A stretch of DNA of 64,000 nucleotides from Streptosporangium lutulentum (lineage in GTDB: Bacteria > Actinomycetota > Actinomycetes > Streptosporangiales > Streptosporangiaceae), in NCBI RefSeq assembly GCF_030811455.1, contig NZ_JAUSQU010000001.1, positions 3,100,001 to 3,164,000 of the forward strand, given 5' to 3'. Positions 8,731-16,889 of this stretch are shown here, one piece after another (the first letter of the stretch is position 1; every line of letters begins with the position of its first letter). Made by a program: the position numbers and the translations under genes. The notes under the pieces are model-generated. The model was not told where the DNA came from and did no database searches. It saw only the letters and a program-made list of their open reading frames with translations.

Positions 8731-9412
8731 ATGTCAAGCGTTGATGAAGGTGACGCACTACTTCGAAACGGTGAGATCACCCAGGTCAGACCGCTGCGAA
8801 GCACAGACCGCGCAGCCCTGCACGACCTGGTGGACCGCACCTCCGCCGAGGTGGCCGTCCTGATCGACGACCACGTACACGGGCGTGGCCTCGGCACCCT
8901 CCTGCTGGAACATCTGGCGATCGACGCCGCGGCCCACAGTGTGAGCGAGCTGATGGCCGAGGTGCTCACCGGGAACGGGGCGACGCTGAAGGTTCTTGCC
9001 GATCTCGGTCTTGCGATGACGCGCGAGTTCACGGGCAGCGAGGTGCGTGTCCGGATCGATCGGTGTCCCGCCGTACCGGAGTTGTCACCCGGCATCCAGC
9101 AGCAGACGCGCTCTCGGCTGCGTGCGGCCGCCGGTACCGACCCGGTCGATCTGACCGCCGACGGGCAGCGTGAGTGCCGAACTGCTCACCGACCGCGCCT
9201 TCCGCACCCCGCCGCTGACCGGCCAGGACGCCACGGAAATGATCCAGGAACTGCACTGCGCGCCGTTCCTGTTCGGATACGGGGGCCGCCCGGTGGCCGA
9301 TACCTCCGCCCTGAAGGATCACATCGTCCGCGTGGCGAAACTCGTGGACGACCTTCCCCAGATTGCCCGCACGGGGTGTGGACCTCACCAAGTCAAGCGC
9401 CTGAACAGATAA
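8731..9412 (+). pseudogene. GNAT/acyl-CoA-synthetase fusion (Pat-like), deleted
   Basis: Three separated pieces of one large enzyme remain. Piece 1, LLRNGEITQVRPLRSTDR, is the start of the GNAT domain. It is joined directly to piece 2, AEVAVLIDDHVHGRGLGTLL with EHLAIDAAAHSV, the acetyl-CoA-binding core, so about 50 residues between are missing. Piece 3, at about 9170-9360 in another frame (CAPFLFGYGGRPVADTSALK with DDLPQIA), is the C-terminal tip of the ATP-grasp acyl-CoA synthetase domain. Roughly 600 residues are lost. Intact forms are protein acetyltransferases of the bifunctional NDP-forming synthetase type, often near stress genes in actinomycetes. Confidence 0.7.
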
Positions 9413-9433
9413 GGTCTCCCGGCCGCAATGAAC

Positions 9434-9447
9434 AGGACCTTTGGCCC
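9434..9447. promoter_or_regulatory. Weak DosR-like box
   Basis: AGGACCTTTGGCCC matches 10 of 14 positions of the box at 8194 and is nested in a longer imperfect palindrome (CAGG...CCTG). It is about 200 bases upstream of the gene at 9648, farther than the other boxes. Nothing else recognisable lies between 9448 and 9647. Confidence 0.35.
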
Positions 9448-9647
9448 TGTTCCCTCCGCTTCCCCTCGCCATAGCGTTCTCAATGAAAGGACATCCTCAG
9501 AGGCCGACGGTGAAGGTTCGGCGTCGTACCCGAAGCAGACCCGCCGTATGAGAAGAAGTTCAAGAACGCTACAACGGCAAGGAGAATCGGCCACCGCTGC
9601 GCACCCGGTCTCCGCCGACGACATCCACCTTTTGTTGGGAGAATCCC

Positions 9648-10322
9648 ATGGCTGAACGCCTCAATGCTCCCGGTGACCTCGGCCGCCGGATCGCCAGGCG
9701 ACGTGAAAGCCTCGGCCTGGACCGGGAGCAGCTGGCCAACCGCGCCGGAATCGACCCCGCCTACCTCGCCTACGTGGAGCAGAGGGCGGCCGCGCCTGCC
9801 ATCGAGACCATAAACCGCCTGGCCTACGCTCTGGACACCAGCAGCGCAGAGCTACTCGGCGAGACCATCGACCTGCCGCCCGGGCGAGGCACCGCCGCCT
9901 GGCATCCTGAGCTGGAAAAACTGGACACCGAGGAGTGCTTGCGGCTCATCTCCCCCGGCGGAGTCGGCCGGTTGGCCTTCAACGACCTCGGCGGACCGAT
10001 GATCTTGCCGGTCAACTATGTCCTTCACGAAGGCTCCGTGATCTTCCGCACCGCCTTCGGCGGCCCGTTCGACGCAAACCTGAGTACCGGGGTGAACGGC
10101 GTCGAGTTCAAAATCGCCTTCGAGGTCGATCGAATCGACGATGCCAACAGCGAAGGCTGGAGTGTGCTCATCCGGGGTGGTGTCCACCACGTCTCCACCG
10201 CCGAGGAACAGGCGGCTGTGATGACCTTGAACGTCCGGCCCTGGGCCGGCGGCGACCGCGAACTCTACGTCAAGATCACTCCTGCCGAGATCACCGGCCG
10301 CCGCATCTGGCACGGCCCGTGA
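9648..10322 (+). CDS. XRE helix-turn-helix fused to pyridoxamine-oxidase fold
   Basis: A 224-residue two-domain protein. Residues about 8-70 are a Cro/CI-type helix-turn-helix (LGRRIARRRESLGLDREQLA, then AGIDPAYLAYVEQ). Residues about 85-222 are a split-barrel flavin-binding domain (CLRLISPGGVGRLAFND, ILPVNYVLHEGSVIFRTAFG). GGGAGAATCCC precedes the ATG. The fusion suggests a DNA-binding regulator that senses a flavin, F420, heme or redox state. It lies in the dormancy island beside the single-domain relative at 8264. Such fusions are frequent in actinomycetes; target genes are unknown. Confidence 0.82.
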   Translation: MAERLNAPGDLGRRIARRRESLGLDREQLANRAGIDPAYLAYVEQRAAAPAIETINRLAYALDTSSAELLGETIDLPPGRGTAAWHPELEKLDTEECLRLISPGGVGRLAFNDLGGPMILPVNYVLHEGSVIFRTAFGGPFDANLSTGVNGVEFKIAFEVDRIDDANSEGWSVLIRGGVHHVSTAEEQAAVMTLNVRPWAGGDRELYVKITPAEITGRRIWHGP

Positions 10323-10332
10323 GCTCCGCCAA

Positions 10333-10464
10333 GTCGGCTACGTAATCATCCGGGCGCTGCTGAAATACCGGTGGCGTCGCCTGCCCGAGGCGCGCTGGGC
10401 CGCCCGCGCCGCCGGATACGCCGGTGCGACGCTTCCCTGGCAGAGCGACAGCGACGGCCGGGAG
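10333..10464 (+). pseudogene. GH65 (maltose/trehalose phosphorylase) remnant
   Basis: The frame ALLKYRWRRLPEARWAARAA followed by GYAGATLPWQSDSDGRE is a well conserved segment of glycoside hydrolase family 65, where the usual sequence is YR..RLPEAR..A...GY.GA..PWQSGSDG.EE. Only about 44 of roughly 800 residues survive; neither end resembles the family. No other part of the gene is present in the window. Confidence 0.6.
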
Positions 10465-10630
10465 AGTCGTTCAAAGCCACATGGATCCACGTTGAGCGCG
10501 GTCGTTCATGTCAGGGTGTCGGCACGTCTGCGCCCCGGCCTCTCCGCAACATCCCCGTGCGGCGGCCTCCAATGCGGACTCCGAATCACCGCCCGACACA
10601 ATCGGCCGGATCCTTCCTGTGATCAGCTGA

Positions 10631-11221
10631 TCAGCTCTGCCTTGGCCTGCGCCACCGCTGGTCGGCAAGCATCCATTCTTTCTCCCATGCGGCGTCACGA
10701 CGCCGGTTCAGCAGCACCCGAACGCCTGCGAGACAGAGCGACAGGATCATCACAGCCCAGATCACCGCCATGATCATCGTGGACGCGGTGACCACGATCG
10801 TTCTCTGGTGGTTCTGCGGGGAAGCCGCCGGTCTGCCTGCTCCGTCAATCCAGATCTTGATCTGGGACCCGGCCGGCGTACTCGTCGGAAGTAGCACCTG
10901 ACCTGTTCTCAGAGTTCCTCCCGGAGCGATCCACCGCACCGTCCGCGTCCAGCTTCCGGTGGCGCGCCATGGCGCATGGGGCTTGTCCACGACTTCGGCG
11001 GCGACCGCCCGCTGATGAGCCGGGTCGCCGACTTCCGCCCGAAGGCCGTTCGCATATGTCTGCCGGCCGAGTGCGACCATCGGCCACAGTCCGGCGATAA
11101 AGACCACCAAGGTCATCAGCACGGCCAGTGTCTCGATCCGATCCGAGCGCCTGCGCAAAGGATTGCCGTCAAAACGGTGAAGCCGCAGGCAGCGCATGAT
11201 CCAATGGCTGAAGGAACGCAT
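10631..11221 (-). CDS. Rv1733c-like two-helix membrane protein
   Basis: A 196-residue membrane protein with one helix at about 32-52 (TLAVLMTLVVFIAGLWPMVA) and another at about 145-170 (TIVVTASTMIMAVIWAVMIL), separated by a roughly 90-residue external loop. Topology, loop pattern (W-TRTVRW-APGGT, then G-I-IWID--GR) and charged tail (WEKEW) match the Rv1733c family of dormancy-regulon membrane proteins. Function is unknown even in mycobacteria. GGAGGTG lies six bases before ATG 11221. A DosR-like box is about 85 bases upstream. Confidence 0.75.
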   Translation of the reverse strand: MRSFSHWIMRCLRLHRFDGNPLRRRSDRIETLAVLMTLVVFIAGLWPMVALGRQTYANGLRAEVGDPAHQRAVAAEVVDKPHAPWRATGSWTRTVRWIAPGGTLRTGQVLLPTSTPAGSQIKIWIDGAGRPAASPQNHQRTIVVTASTMIMAVIWAVMILSLCLAGVRVLLNRRRDAAWEKEWMLADQRWRRPRQS

Positions 11222-11804
11222 CGAATCACCTCCTGCCAGGGGTATGCCTCCACGGTCCGGTCTGTGCGCTCAGCACGCCAGGGTCCTTTGCTCGCCGCGT
11301 TCAAGGGCGAAAGTCCTTTTCTCATCGGAAAGAGGTCCCTTTCGAGCCGCGGCCGGTGAACATTCGAACAGAGGTTTACGCCACCACACCGGCAGCGGCT
11401 CGGAGGCCCTGATCTACAGGCCTCCTCGGGAGGCGGACGGCCGGCACCGAATCGGTCGGCGCCGCGTCAAGGCTGGGCAAAGCGACGTTCATTGAGATGT
11501 TCATTGATCGGTGCGGCCGTATCCCTTAGAGCCGACAGTCCCTACCCGAAAGGGCACTTGGACTCTAGGGGATGCCCTGAGGGTGATCGATGCTGCCTGT
11601 AAGAACCGAACCGCCGCCGAAGAGCGCGGCGCATTGCCGGATGTGAGTCGTATCGCCCGGCTTTGTTCGCCACCGTCGGACGACCACGCAGCGAAATGAA
11701 CCGTCGACGGATCATCTGAACATTCGGTGTGACCGTCGCTCTTTCGCAGGCGGTTTCGATGACCGTGCCGGCCCGTATCACCCGCGGGCACGTTGGAGGC
11801 AGAG
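11222..11804. other. Intergenic region between divergent dormancy genes
   Basis: About 580 bases between the Rv1733c-like gene (leftward) and the CBS-BON gene (rightward). It holds the DosR-like box at 11304 and further GGTCCC/AAAGGG half-sites at about 11330 and 11540. A 62-codon frame at 11511-11699 lacks a ribosome site and a family signature, so I do not call it a gene. Confidence 0.4.
11304..11317 (-). promoter_or_regulatory. DosR-like box upstream of Rv1733c-like gene
   Basis: Minus strand AGGACTTTCGCCCT matches 10 of 14 positions of the reference box, with an intact GGACTTT left half. It is 83 bases upstream of ATG 11221. A second candidate half-site, AGGTCCCTTT, lies 15 bases away. 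Confidence 0.45.
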
Positions 11805-12485
11805 ATGCACCATGTCACCGTCAAAGACGTGATGACCTGTCGGGTGATCTCCGTTGGCGAGAACACCTGTTTCAAGGACATCGTCCAGGTGCTCCTCACT
11901 CACGCGGTGAGCGCCCTGCCGGTGGTGGACGACGACGGCCATGTGGTCGGTGTCGTCTCCGAGGCCGATCTGCTGCACAAGGAAGAGCTGAGGGAGCCGT
12001 TCCTGGGCGAGAGCTACCAGCCGCATGCCTCGTCGGGCCGGGAGTTCTGCGTGGACAGGGCCAAGGGCGAGGCGGCTCGGGAGTTGATGAGCGCTCCCGC
12101 GATCACCGTCTCCATGGACGACTCGGTGGTGGCCGCCGGCCGCCTGATGGAAGGCAGCGGTGTCAAGCGGCTCCCGGTGGTCGATGTGCACGGCCGGCTG
12201 GTGGGCGTCGTCAGCCGCTGTGACCTGCTGAAGGTGTTCATCCGCTCTGACCGCGACATCGAGCGCGAGGTTCGCGTGGACGTTCTGGTGCGATCGTTGT
12301 GGATGGATACCTCGCGGGTCCAGGTCGCGGTCAAGGACGGCGTGGTGACGCTGAGCGGGCGGATGGCCCTGCGCAAGGACGCGCAGATCGCGGTGTGGAT
12401 GACCCGGCAGGTCAACGGGGTGGTCGACGTGATCGACGCACTCACCTGGGACCGGGACAACACTCCTACCGGGGAGCGGTGTTGA
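11805..12485 (+). CDS. CBS-CBS-BON protein
   Basis: A 226-residue protein with two CBS motifs (ALPVVDDDGHVVGVVSEADL near residue 45; RLPVVDVHGRLVGVVSRCDL near 125) and a C-terminal BON domain (VAVKDGVVTLSGRMALRKDA, then NGVVDVIDALTWD). The spacer between the CBS motifs contains LLHKEELREPFLGESYQP, shared with the paralogue at 16120. ATG 11805 is preferred over the in-frame start four codons earlier because GGAGG precedes it by five bases. It is followed after 93 bases by the DevR-like gene with its own box. Confidence 0.85.
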   Translation: MHHVTVKDVMTCRVISVGENTCFKDIVQVLLTHAVSALPVVDDDGHVVGVVSEADLLHKEELREPFLGESYQPHASSGREFCVDRAKGEAARELMSAPAITVSMDDSVVAAGRLMEGSGVKRLPVVDVHGRLVGVVSRCDLLKVFIRSDRDIEREVRVDVLVRSLWMDTSRVQVAVKDGVVTLSGRMALRKDAQIAVWMTRQVNGVVDVIDALTWDRDNTPTGERC

Positions 12486-12528
12486 AAGATCCCCACCAGC
12501 AAGATCAAATTATATGGCTGGAGTACTG

Positions 12529-12542
12529 AGGACCTTGGTCCC
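12529..12542 (+). promoter_or_regulatory. DosR-like box upstream of the devR-like gene
   Basis: AGGACCTTGGTCCC matches 12 of 14 positions of the box at 8194, the second-best copy in the window, and contains the inverted repeat GGACC-TT-GGTCC. It ends 36 bases before the ATG of the response regulator, suggesting autoregulation as known for DosR. Confidence 0.65.
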
Positions 12543-12578
12543 TACCTCCGGGGCCGCGAGGACGTTAGCGTTCAAGAC

Positions 12579-13220
12579 ATGATTCGCGTGTTCCTGGTCG
12601 ATGACCATGAGGTGGTGCGCCGCGGCGTGGCCGCGCTGCTGGAATCCGAAGGCGACATCGAGGTGATCGGCGAGGCGGGAACCGCGGAGTCGGCGGTAGC
12701 CCGCATTCCGGCGCTCAGGCCGGACGTCGCGGTTCTGGACGTGCGCCTGCCCGATGGCAACGGAGTGGACGTCTGCCGGGAGGTCCGCTCCAAGATGCCG
12801 GAGCTGGCCTGCCTGATGCTGACCTCCTTCGCCGACGACGACGCCCTGTTCAACGCGGTGATGGCGGGCGCGTCCGGTTACGTGCTCAAGCAGATCCACG
12901 GCTCGGATCTGGTCGGCGCGGTCCGGACGGTGGCCGGTGGCCAGTCGCTGCTGGATCCGCAGACCACCACGGCCATGCTGGCGCGGCTGCGCGAGCAGGC
13001 CGCCCGTAAGGACCCTTTGAGCGCGCTGTCGGAGCAGGAACGGCAGATCCTGGAGTTGATCGGTGAGGGACTGACCAATCGGCAGATCGGCGAACGGATG
13101 TATCTCGCCGAGAAGACCGTCAAGAACTACGTGTCCAACCTGTTGTCCAAACTCAGCATGCAGCGCCGCACCCAGGCGGCCGCGCTGGCCGCACAGCTGA
13201 AGGCCGGTCGCCCGCGGTAA
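12579..13220 (+). CDS. devR: DevR/DosR-like NarL-family response regulator
   Basis: A 213-residue two-domain regulator. Receiver domain: acidic pair Asp8-Asp9, phospho-acceptor Asp54 (VLDVRLPDG), Thr82 and Lys104. These fall at the numbers I recall for DosR of M. tuberculosis. The output domain is a LuxR/NarL helix-turn-helix at about 148-205 (LSEQERQILELIGEGLTNRQ, then EKTVKNYVSNLLSKL). It would bind the GGGACTTTGGTCCC-like boxes of this island when phosphorylated by the kinase encoded convergently at 13338-15050. A good box sits in its own promoter. The gene symbol is by similarity. Confidence 0.88.
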   Translation: MIRVFLVDDHEVVRRGVAALLESEGDIEVIGEAGTAESAVARIPALRPDVAVLDVRLPDGNGVDVCREVRSKMPELACLMLTSFADDDALFNAVMAGASGYVLKQIHGSDLVGAVRTVAGGQSLLDPQTTTAMLARLREQAARKDPLSALSEQERQILELIGEGLTNRQIGERMYLAEKTVKNYVSNLLSKLSMQRRTQAAALAAQLKAGRPR

Positions 13221-13337
13221 AGGAAACTTCACTCCTGCGGCGCGGCAGCGGCGCCCCGCAAGGCCTACCGGCTGTGACGTGTTCCGGCCGGCTGTCACTC
13301 TGGGCGGTGACCATGGTGAGGAACCTGCCGATCGCTT

Positions 13338-15050
13338 CTACGACCTCTCCTCGCCGAACGGGACACTCCAGACCATTCGGGTGCCGCCCTCGGGTGGGGA
13401 GCCGATCTTGAAGGACCCCCCCAGCCGTTCAGCTCGTTCCTGGAGGTTGCGCAGCCCGCTGCGCCTGCCATCGGCGGACAGCCCGACGCCGTTGTCGGCC
13501 ACGACGAGGGTGAGCCGCTCCCGGCCGGCCTCCACCGAGACCTCGACCTTGGAGGCTTTGGCGTGACGTACGACGTTGGACAGTGCCTCGCGCAGCACGG
13601 CCGGCAGGTGCTCGGCGATCTGCGGCGGCACGTCGCTGTCCAGCCGGCCCTCCATGATCAGGCTCGGCATGAAGCCCAGGTGACCCCGTGCCCCCTCCAC
13701 CAGGGCCACGATCTGCGCGCGCAGGCTCACCTCACCGTCCTGGGGGGAAGACTGCAGGGCGAAGATGGTCGAGCGGATCTGCCGGATGGTGCCGTCCAGT
13801 TCATCGATGGAGTTCTGCACCCGCGCCGAGGCTTCCGGCCGCTCGATCAGCCGCATGGTGCTCATCAGCGTCATGGCCACGGCGAACAGCCGCTGGATCA
13901 CCACGTCGTGCAGATCCTTGGCGATCCGGTCGCGATCTTCCAGCAAACTCAGCCGCTCGGCGTCCATCCGGCTTTCGGCCAGCTCCAGGGCGATGGCGGC
14001 CTGACCGGCGAAGGAGTGCAGGGTACGCAACTCCGCCCGGCTGAACGGGATACGGCCCGAGCGTTTGCCCAGCGACAGCACCCCGCGTACGCTCCCCGAC
14101 GCGCCGATCGGCACGGCGGCCACCGGCCCGAGCGAGATGTACTCGGCGATCACAACAGGTATCTCCGCCTCGGCCGGGTCGGTGACCATGAACGGCTCAC
14201 CGCTGGTGAAGGCGCGGCCCGCCAGCGAATTGGCGATCGGCGCCTCGGCATGGGCCACCTGATCGCTGGCCTCCCCATCGGCGATCAGCGTTCGCAGGAT
14301 CTGCCCGCTGTCATCCGGTAGCAGAACCGCCACGACGTCGGCCCCGGCCATCTCCCGTGCCCGCCGTGCTATCAGGGTGAGCACCCGGTGCGGATCGGCT
14401 CCCGACAGCAGGCTGGTGGTGACCTCCGCCGAGGCCTGCAACCACATCTCCCGGCGGCGGGTCTCCTCATACAGCCGGGCGTTTTCGATGGCGACGCCGG
14501 CCGCGGTGGCCAGCGCGGTGACGATCGCCTCGTCTTCTTCGTCGAACTCCCCGCCGCCGCGTTTCTCGGTGAGGTAGAGGTTGCCGAACACCTCGTCGCG
14601 AACCCGGACCGGCACCCCCAAAAACGAGCCCATCGGTGGATGGCCCGGCGGAAAACCATAAGATTCGGGGTGATCGGAGATGTGGGTCAGTCGCAGCGAC
14701 TGCGGCTGTTTGATCAGCAGACCCAGCAGTCCGAGTCCGTGCGGCCAGTGTTCGATCTTGGCGATCTCCTCCTCGCTCAACCCCACCGGGATGAACTGAA
14801 TCAGCGTGCTCTGCTCACCGGCTACGCCCAGAGCGCCATAAGTGGCGTCGACCAAGGTGGTGGCGGTCTCCACGATCCGGCGCAGCACGGTCTCCAGGTC
14901 CAGATCACTGCCCACGGCGACCACCGCGTTCAACAGCGCGTGTACCCGGTCGCGGGTGGCCAGAACGGCCTCCAGGCGCACCCGCAGCTCCGCCAGCAGC
15001 TCATCCAAGCGCATCTGCGGGATCAACGCACCGGGCTCGATCTTCGCCAT
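13338..15050 (-). CDS. devS: DevS/DosT-like GAF-GAF sensor histidine kinase
   Basis: A 570-residue kinase, nearly the length of DevS/DosT. GAF-A at about 55-195, GAF-B at about 220-360, then a HisKA_3 dimerisation helix with His381 (RDRIAKDLHDVVIQRLF) and an ATPase domain at about 475-568 (EALSNVVRHAKA, DNGVGL, GLRNLQERAERLGG). GAF-A keeps the GFPPGHPPM motif whose His137 aligns, with a constant offset of 12, to the heme ligand His149 of DevS as I recall it. Heme sensing of O2, NO or CO is therefore likely. The distal-side Glu/His pair of DevS is replaced by Gly75/Ala77. The start at 15050 has only a weak ribosome site. Confidence 0.86.
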   Translation of the reverse strand: MAKIEPGALIPQMRLDELLAELRVRLEAVLATRDRVHALLNAVVAVGSDLDLETVLRRIVETATTLVDATYGALGVAGEQSTLIQFIPVGLSEEEIAKIEHWPHGLGLLGLLIKQPQSLRLTHISDHPESYGFPPGHPPMGSFLGVPVRVRDEVFGNLYLTEKRGGGEFDEEDEAIVTALATAAGVAIENARLYEETRRREMWLQASAEVTTSLLSGADPHRVLTLIARRAREMAGADVVAVLLPDDSGQILRTLIADGEASDQVAHAEAPIANSLAGRAFTSGEPFMVTDPAEAEIPVVIAEYISLGPVAAVPIGASGSVRGVLSLGKRSGRIPFSRAELRTLHSFAGQAAIALELAESRMDAERLSLLEDRDRIAKDLHDVVIQRLFAVAMTLMSTMRLIERPEASARVQNSIDELDGTIRQIRSTIFALQSSPQDGEVSLRAQIVALVEGARGHLGFMPSLIMEGRLDSDVPPQIAEHLPAVLREALSNVVRHAKASKVEVSVEAGRERLTLVVADNGVGLSADGRRSGLRNLQERAERLGGSFKIGSPPEGGTRMVWSVPFGEERS

Positions 15051-15076
15051 ACCCCAAGTTTCGCACCCATACGTGC

Positions 15077-15107
15077 GGACGCCCACCCCGGCGAGGAGTG
15101 GGCGTCC
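15077..15107 (-). terminator. Strong hairpin between doxX-like and devS-like genes
   Basis: GGACGCCCAC and GTGGGCGTCC form a perfect 10-bp stem around an 11-base loop, 18 bases after the stop of the doxX-like gene and 27 bases before the kinase start. No T-run follows, so it may be a partial terminator or an mRNA-stability element tuning kinase level. Confidence 0.5.
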
Positions 15108-15124
15108 AGGTGTTTGAATGTCAT

Positions 15125-15712
15125 TCACTTCAGGATCGGCAGGCGCCTGACCAGCGAGGTGCGGCCCCACCAGGCGCCGACGCCGAGGACGTCACCGGCG
15201 CCGGTCAGCGCCAGCCCGGCCAGCACGACGGCGTAGACGAGGTGCTCGTCCAGGAACGGGTTGGTCTCCAGCGGAAGCGCGGCGGCCCACATGAGCACCA
15301 GCAGCAGACCTCCGGTGATGGCGGCGATCCGAATGCCGGCGCCGAGGATGAGCGCGGCACCGACACCGAGGAGACCGATCATGAACAGCCAGTCGACCCA
15401 CGCCTGCCCGGCCAGGCCGCTGAAGAAGCCGCCGAGCGCGTTCTCACCGGTGCCCTTGAGAAAGCCCGTGGTCGGGCTGCCGCCGGCGATCCAGGCGCGA
15501 TCCGCCGGAGTGGCGAACCCCCAGCCGAGGAACTTGTCCAGGAACGCCCACAGGAAGGTCCAGCCCAGGCTGATGCGGGCGATCGCCCAGACGTAGCCGG
15601 CCGGACGGGTCGCGATCTCTGCCGGGGCGGTGTCCATGACGGGCGTGGTGTCCATGATGGGCGTGGTGAGATCTGTGCGGCTGCTCTGGCGGTGGCCTTT
15701 GGTGATCGTCAT
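15125..15712 (-). CDS. DoxX-family membrane protein
   Basis: A 195-residue integral membrane protein with about four helices (YVWAIARISLGWTFLWAFLD; WVDWLFMIGLLGVGAALILG; ITGGLLLVLMWAAALPLE; LVYAVVLAGLALTGAGDVLG). The first helix carries the R-SLGW-FLWAF-DK pattern of DoxX/TQO small-subunit proteins, which take part in quinone-linked redox reactions. A 45-residue hydrophilic N-terminus precedes it. GGGAG lies eight bases before ATG 15712. It is upstream of the kinase in the same direction, separated by a hairpin. A DosR-like half-site is about 120 bases upstream. Confidence 0.75.
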   Translation of the reverse strand: MTITKGHRQSSRTDLTTPIMDTTPVMDTAPAEIATRPAGYVWAIARISLGWTFLWAFLDKFLGWGFATPADRAWIAGGSPTTGFLKGTGENALGGFFSGLAGQAWVDWLFMIGLLGVGAALILGAGIRIAAITGGLLLVLMWAAALPLETNPFLDEHLVYAVVLAGLALTGAGDVLGVGAWWGRTSLVRRLPILK

Positions 15713-15829
15713 GGTTGCGCTCCCGGGGGCTGGTGGGCTCTGGTTTGTCTGGCTTAAGCACACCGTTTTCCGGGGTTTCCCGGCAGTGCCATACGACTTA
15801 CGCGCCCAGCCCTGAAGGCCCTGTTTTAC

Positions 15830-15843
15830 GGGACTTTCGACTC
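15830..15843. promoter_or_regulatory. DosR-like box between doxX-like and CBS-BON genes
   Basis: GGGACTTTCGACTC matches 11 of 14 positions of the reference box. It lies 118 bases upstream of the leftward doxX-like gene and 277 bases upstream of the rightward CBS-BON gene. The divergent region 15713-16119 shows no gene of its own. Confidence 0.5.
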
Positions 15844-15944
15844 TGGATCGGATCAGTTCCTCCACCTCTTCCGGCCGTTGGAGGACAGACGCGGGGTCGG
15901 TTCGAGATGTTGCCGTGCACGTAGGTCGAAAGACCTCAGCATCA

Positions 15945-15958
15945 GGGACGTGTGGCCT
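15945..15958. promoter_or_regulatory. Weak DosR-like half-site
   Basis: GGGACGTGTGGCCT keeps the GGGAC arm but has a degenerate right arm. A small hairpin AGGTC-GAAA-GACCT lies 12 bases to its left. Candidate site for the CBS-BON gene at 16120, about 160 bases away. Confidence 0.25.
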
Positions 15959-16119
15959 CTGCCCGGCCCGGCCCCTGTCACGGTGAGATGGAGATCCGAG
16001 GACCCGATAGGGACAGGCAGGCCGACCCATCCTTGATGGCGGCTGAATCAATGCAAAAGAGCAAACCTGCAGGTCTGTCTGGTTGAAGTGTGGGCCCGCA
16101 GCGCGAGGGAGGTTCAGCG

Positions 16120-16821
16120 ATGCACGCGACGGTCAAGAACGTCATGACCACGCAGGTGACGTCGGTCAACGGCAACACCCCGTTCAAGGAGGTCGCCGAG
16201 CTGCTCATCGCCCATGGTGTGAGCGCGCTCCCCGTCGTGGACGGCGAAGGGCACGTCCTCGGCATCGTCTCCGAAGTGGACCTGTTGCACAAAGAGGAGT
16301 TCAAGGAACGGTACTACCGCGAGGGCTACCAGCCGCCGCTACGCACCCGGTTGCGCCACCGCCTGGGCCAGAAAGGCGGCGACGGCCGAGCCAAGGCCCG
16401 TGGCGACACCGCCGCCGAGCTGATGACCGCCCCCGCGGTCACGATCCGGCCGCACGCCTCGATCGTGTCCGCGGTACGCCTCATGTCCGAACACGGAGTC
16501 AAAAGACTGCCCGTGGTGGATGCCGACGGGCTTCTTCAAGGCATCGTCAGTCGTCATGACCTGCTGAAGGTCTTCGTCCGCAGCGACGCCGACATCACCG
16601 AAGAGGTGCGCGAGAACATTCTCGGGCATTCCTTGTGGACCGCGCCCAACGATGCCACCGCCACCGTCGCGCACGGCATCGTCACACTGACCGGACGCAT
16701 GCACCGGCGCGGCGACGCCCAACTCGCGGCGCGAATGATCCACCGGGTGAACGGGGTCGTCGACGTGATCGACAATCTGGAGTGGGACGTCGATGACACT
16801 CCGGCTTGGACGGGACGGTAA
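16120..16821 (+). CDS. CBS-CBS-BON protein
   Basis: A 233-residue paralogue of the protein at 11805: CBS motifs ALPVVDGEGHVLGIVSEVDL and RLPVVDADGLLQGIVSRHDL, the linker LLHKEEFKERYYREGYQP, and a BON domain (TVAHGIVTLTGRMHRRGD, then NGVVDVIDNLEWD). It has a longer basic linker (LRTRLRHRLGQKGGDGRAKA) than its paralogues. GGGAGG lies eight bases before ATG 16120. It closes the dormancy island on the right. Confidence 0.85.
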   Translation: MHATVKNVMTTQVTSVNGNTPFKEVAELLIAHGVSALPVVDGEGHVLGIVSEVDLLHKEEFKERYYREGYQPPLRTRLRHRLGQKGGDGRAKARGDTAAELMTAPAVTIRPHASIVSAVRLMSEHGVKRLPVVDADGLLQGIVSRHDLLKVFVRSDADITEEVRENILGHSLWTAPNDATATVAHGIVTLTGRMHRRGDAQLAARMIHRVNGVVDVIDNLEWDVDDTPAWTGR

Positions 16822-16889
16822 AGACACCGGTCTACGACATCACAGTCCGACAGCCATCACCGTCACCCACACCACCCATGCGGCGGCCC

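Noticed and set aside
15925..15937. AGGTC-GAAA-GACCT as a DosR box
   Set aside because: The arms do not match GGGAC/GTCCC and it is better explained as a small hairpin.
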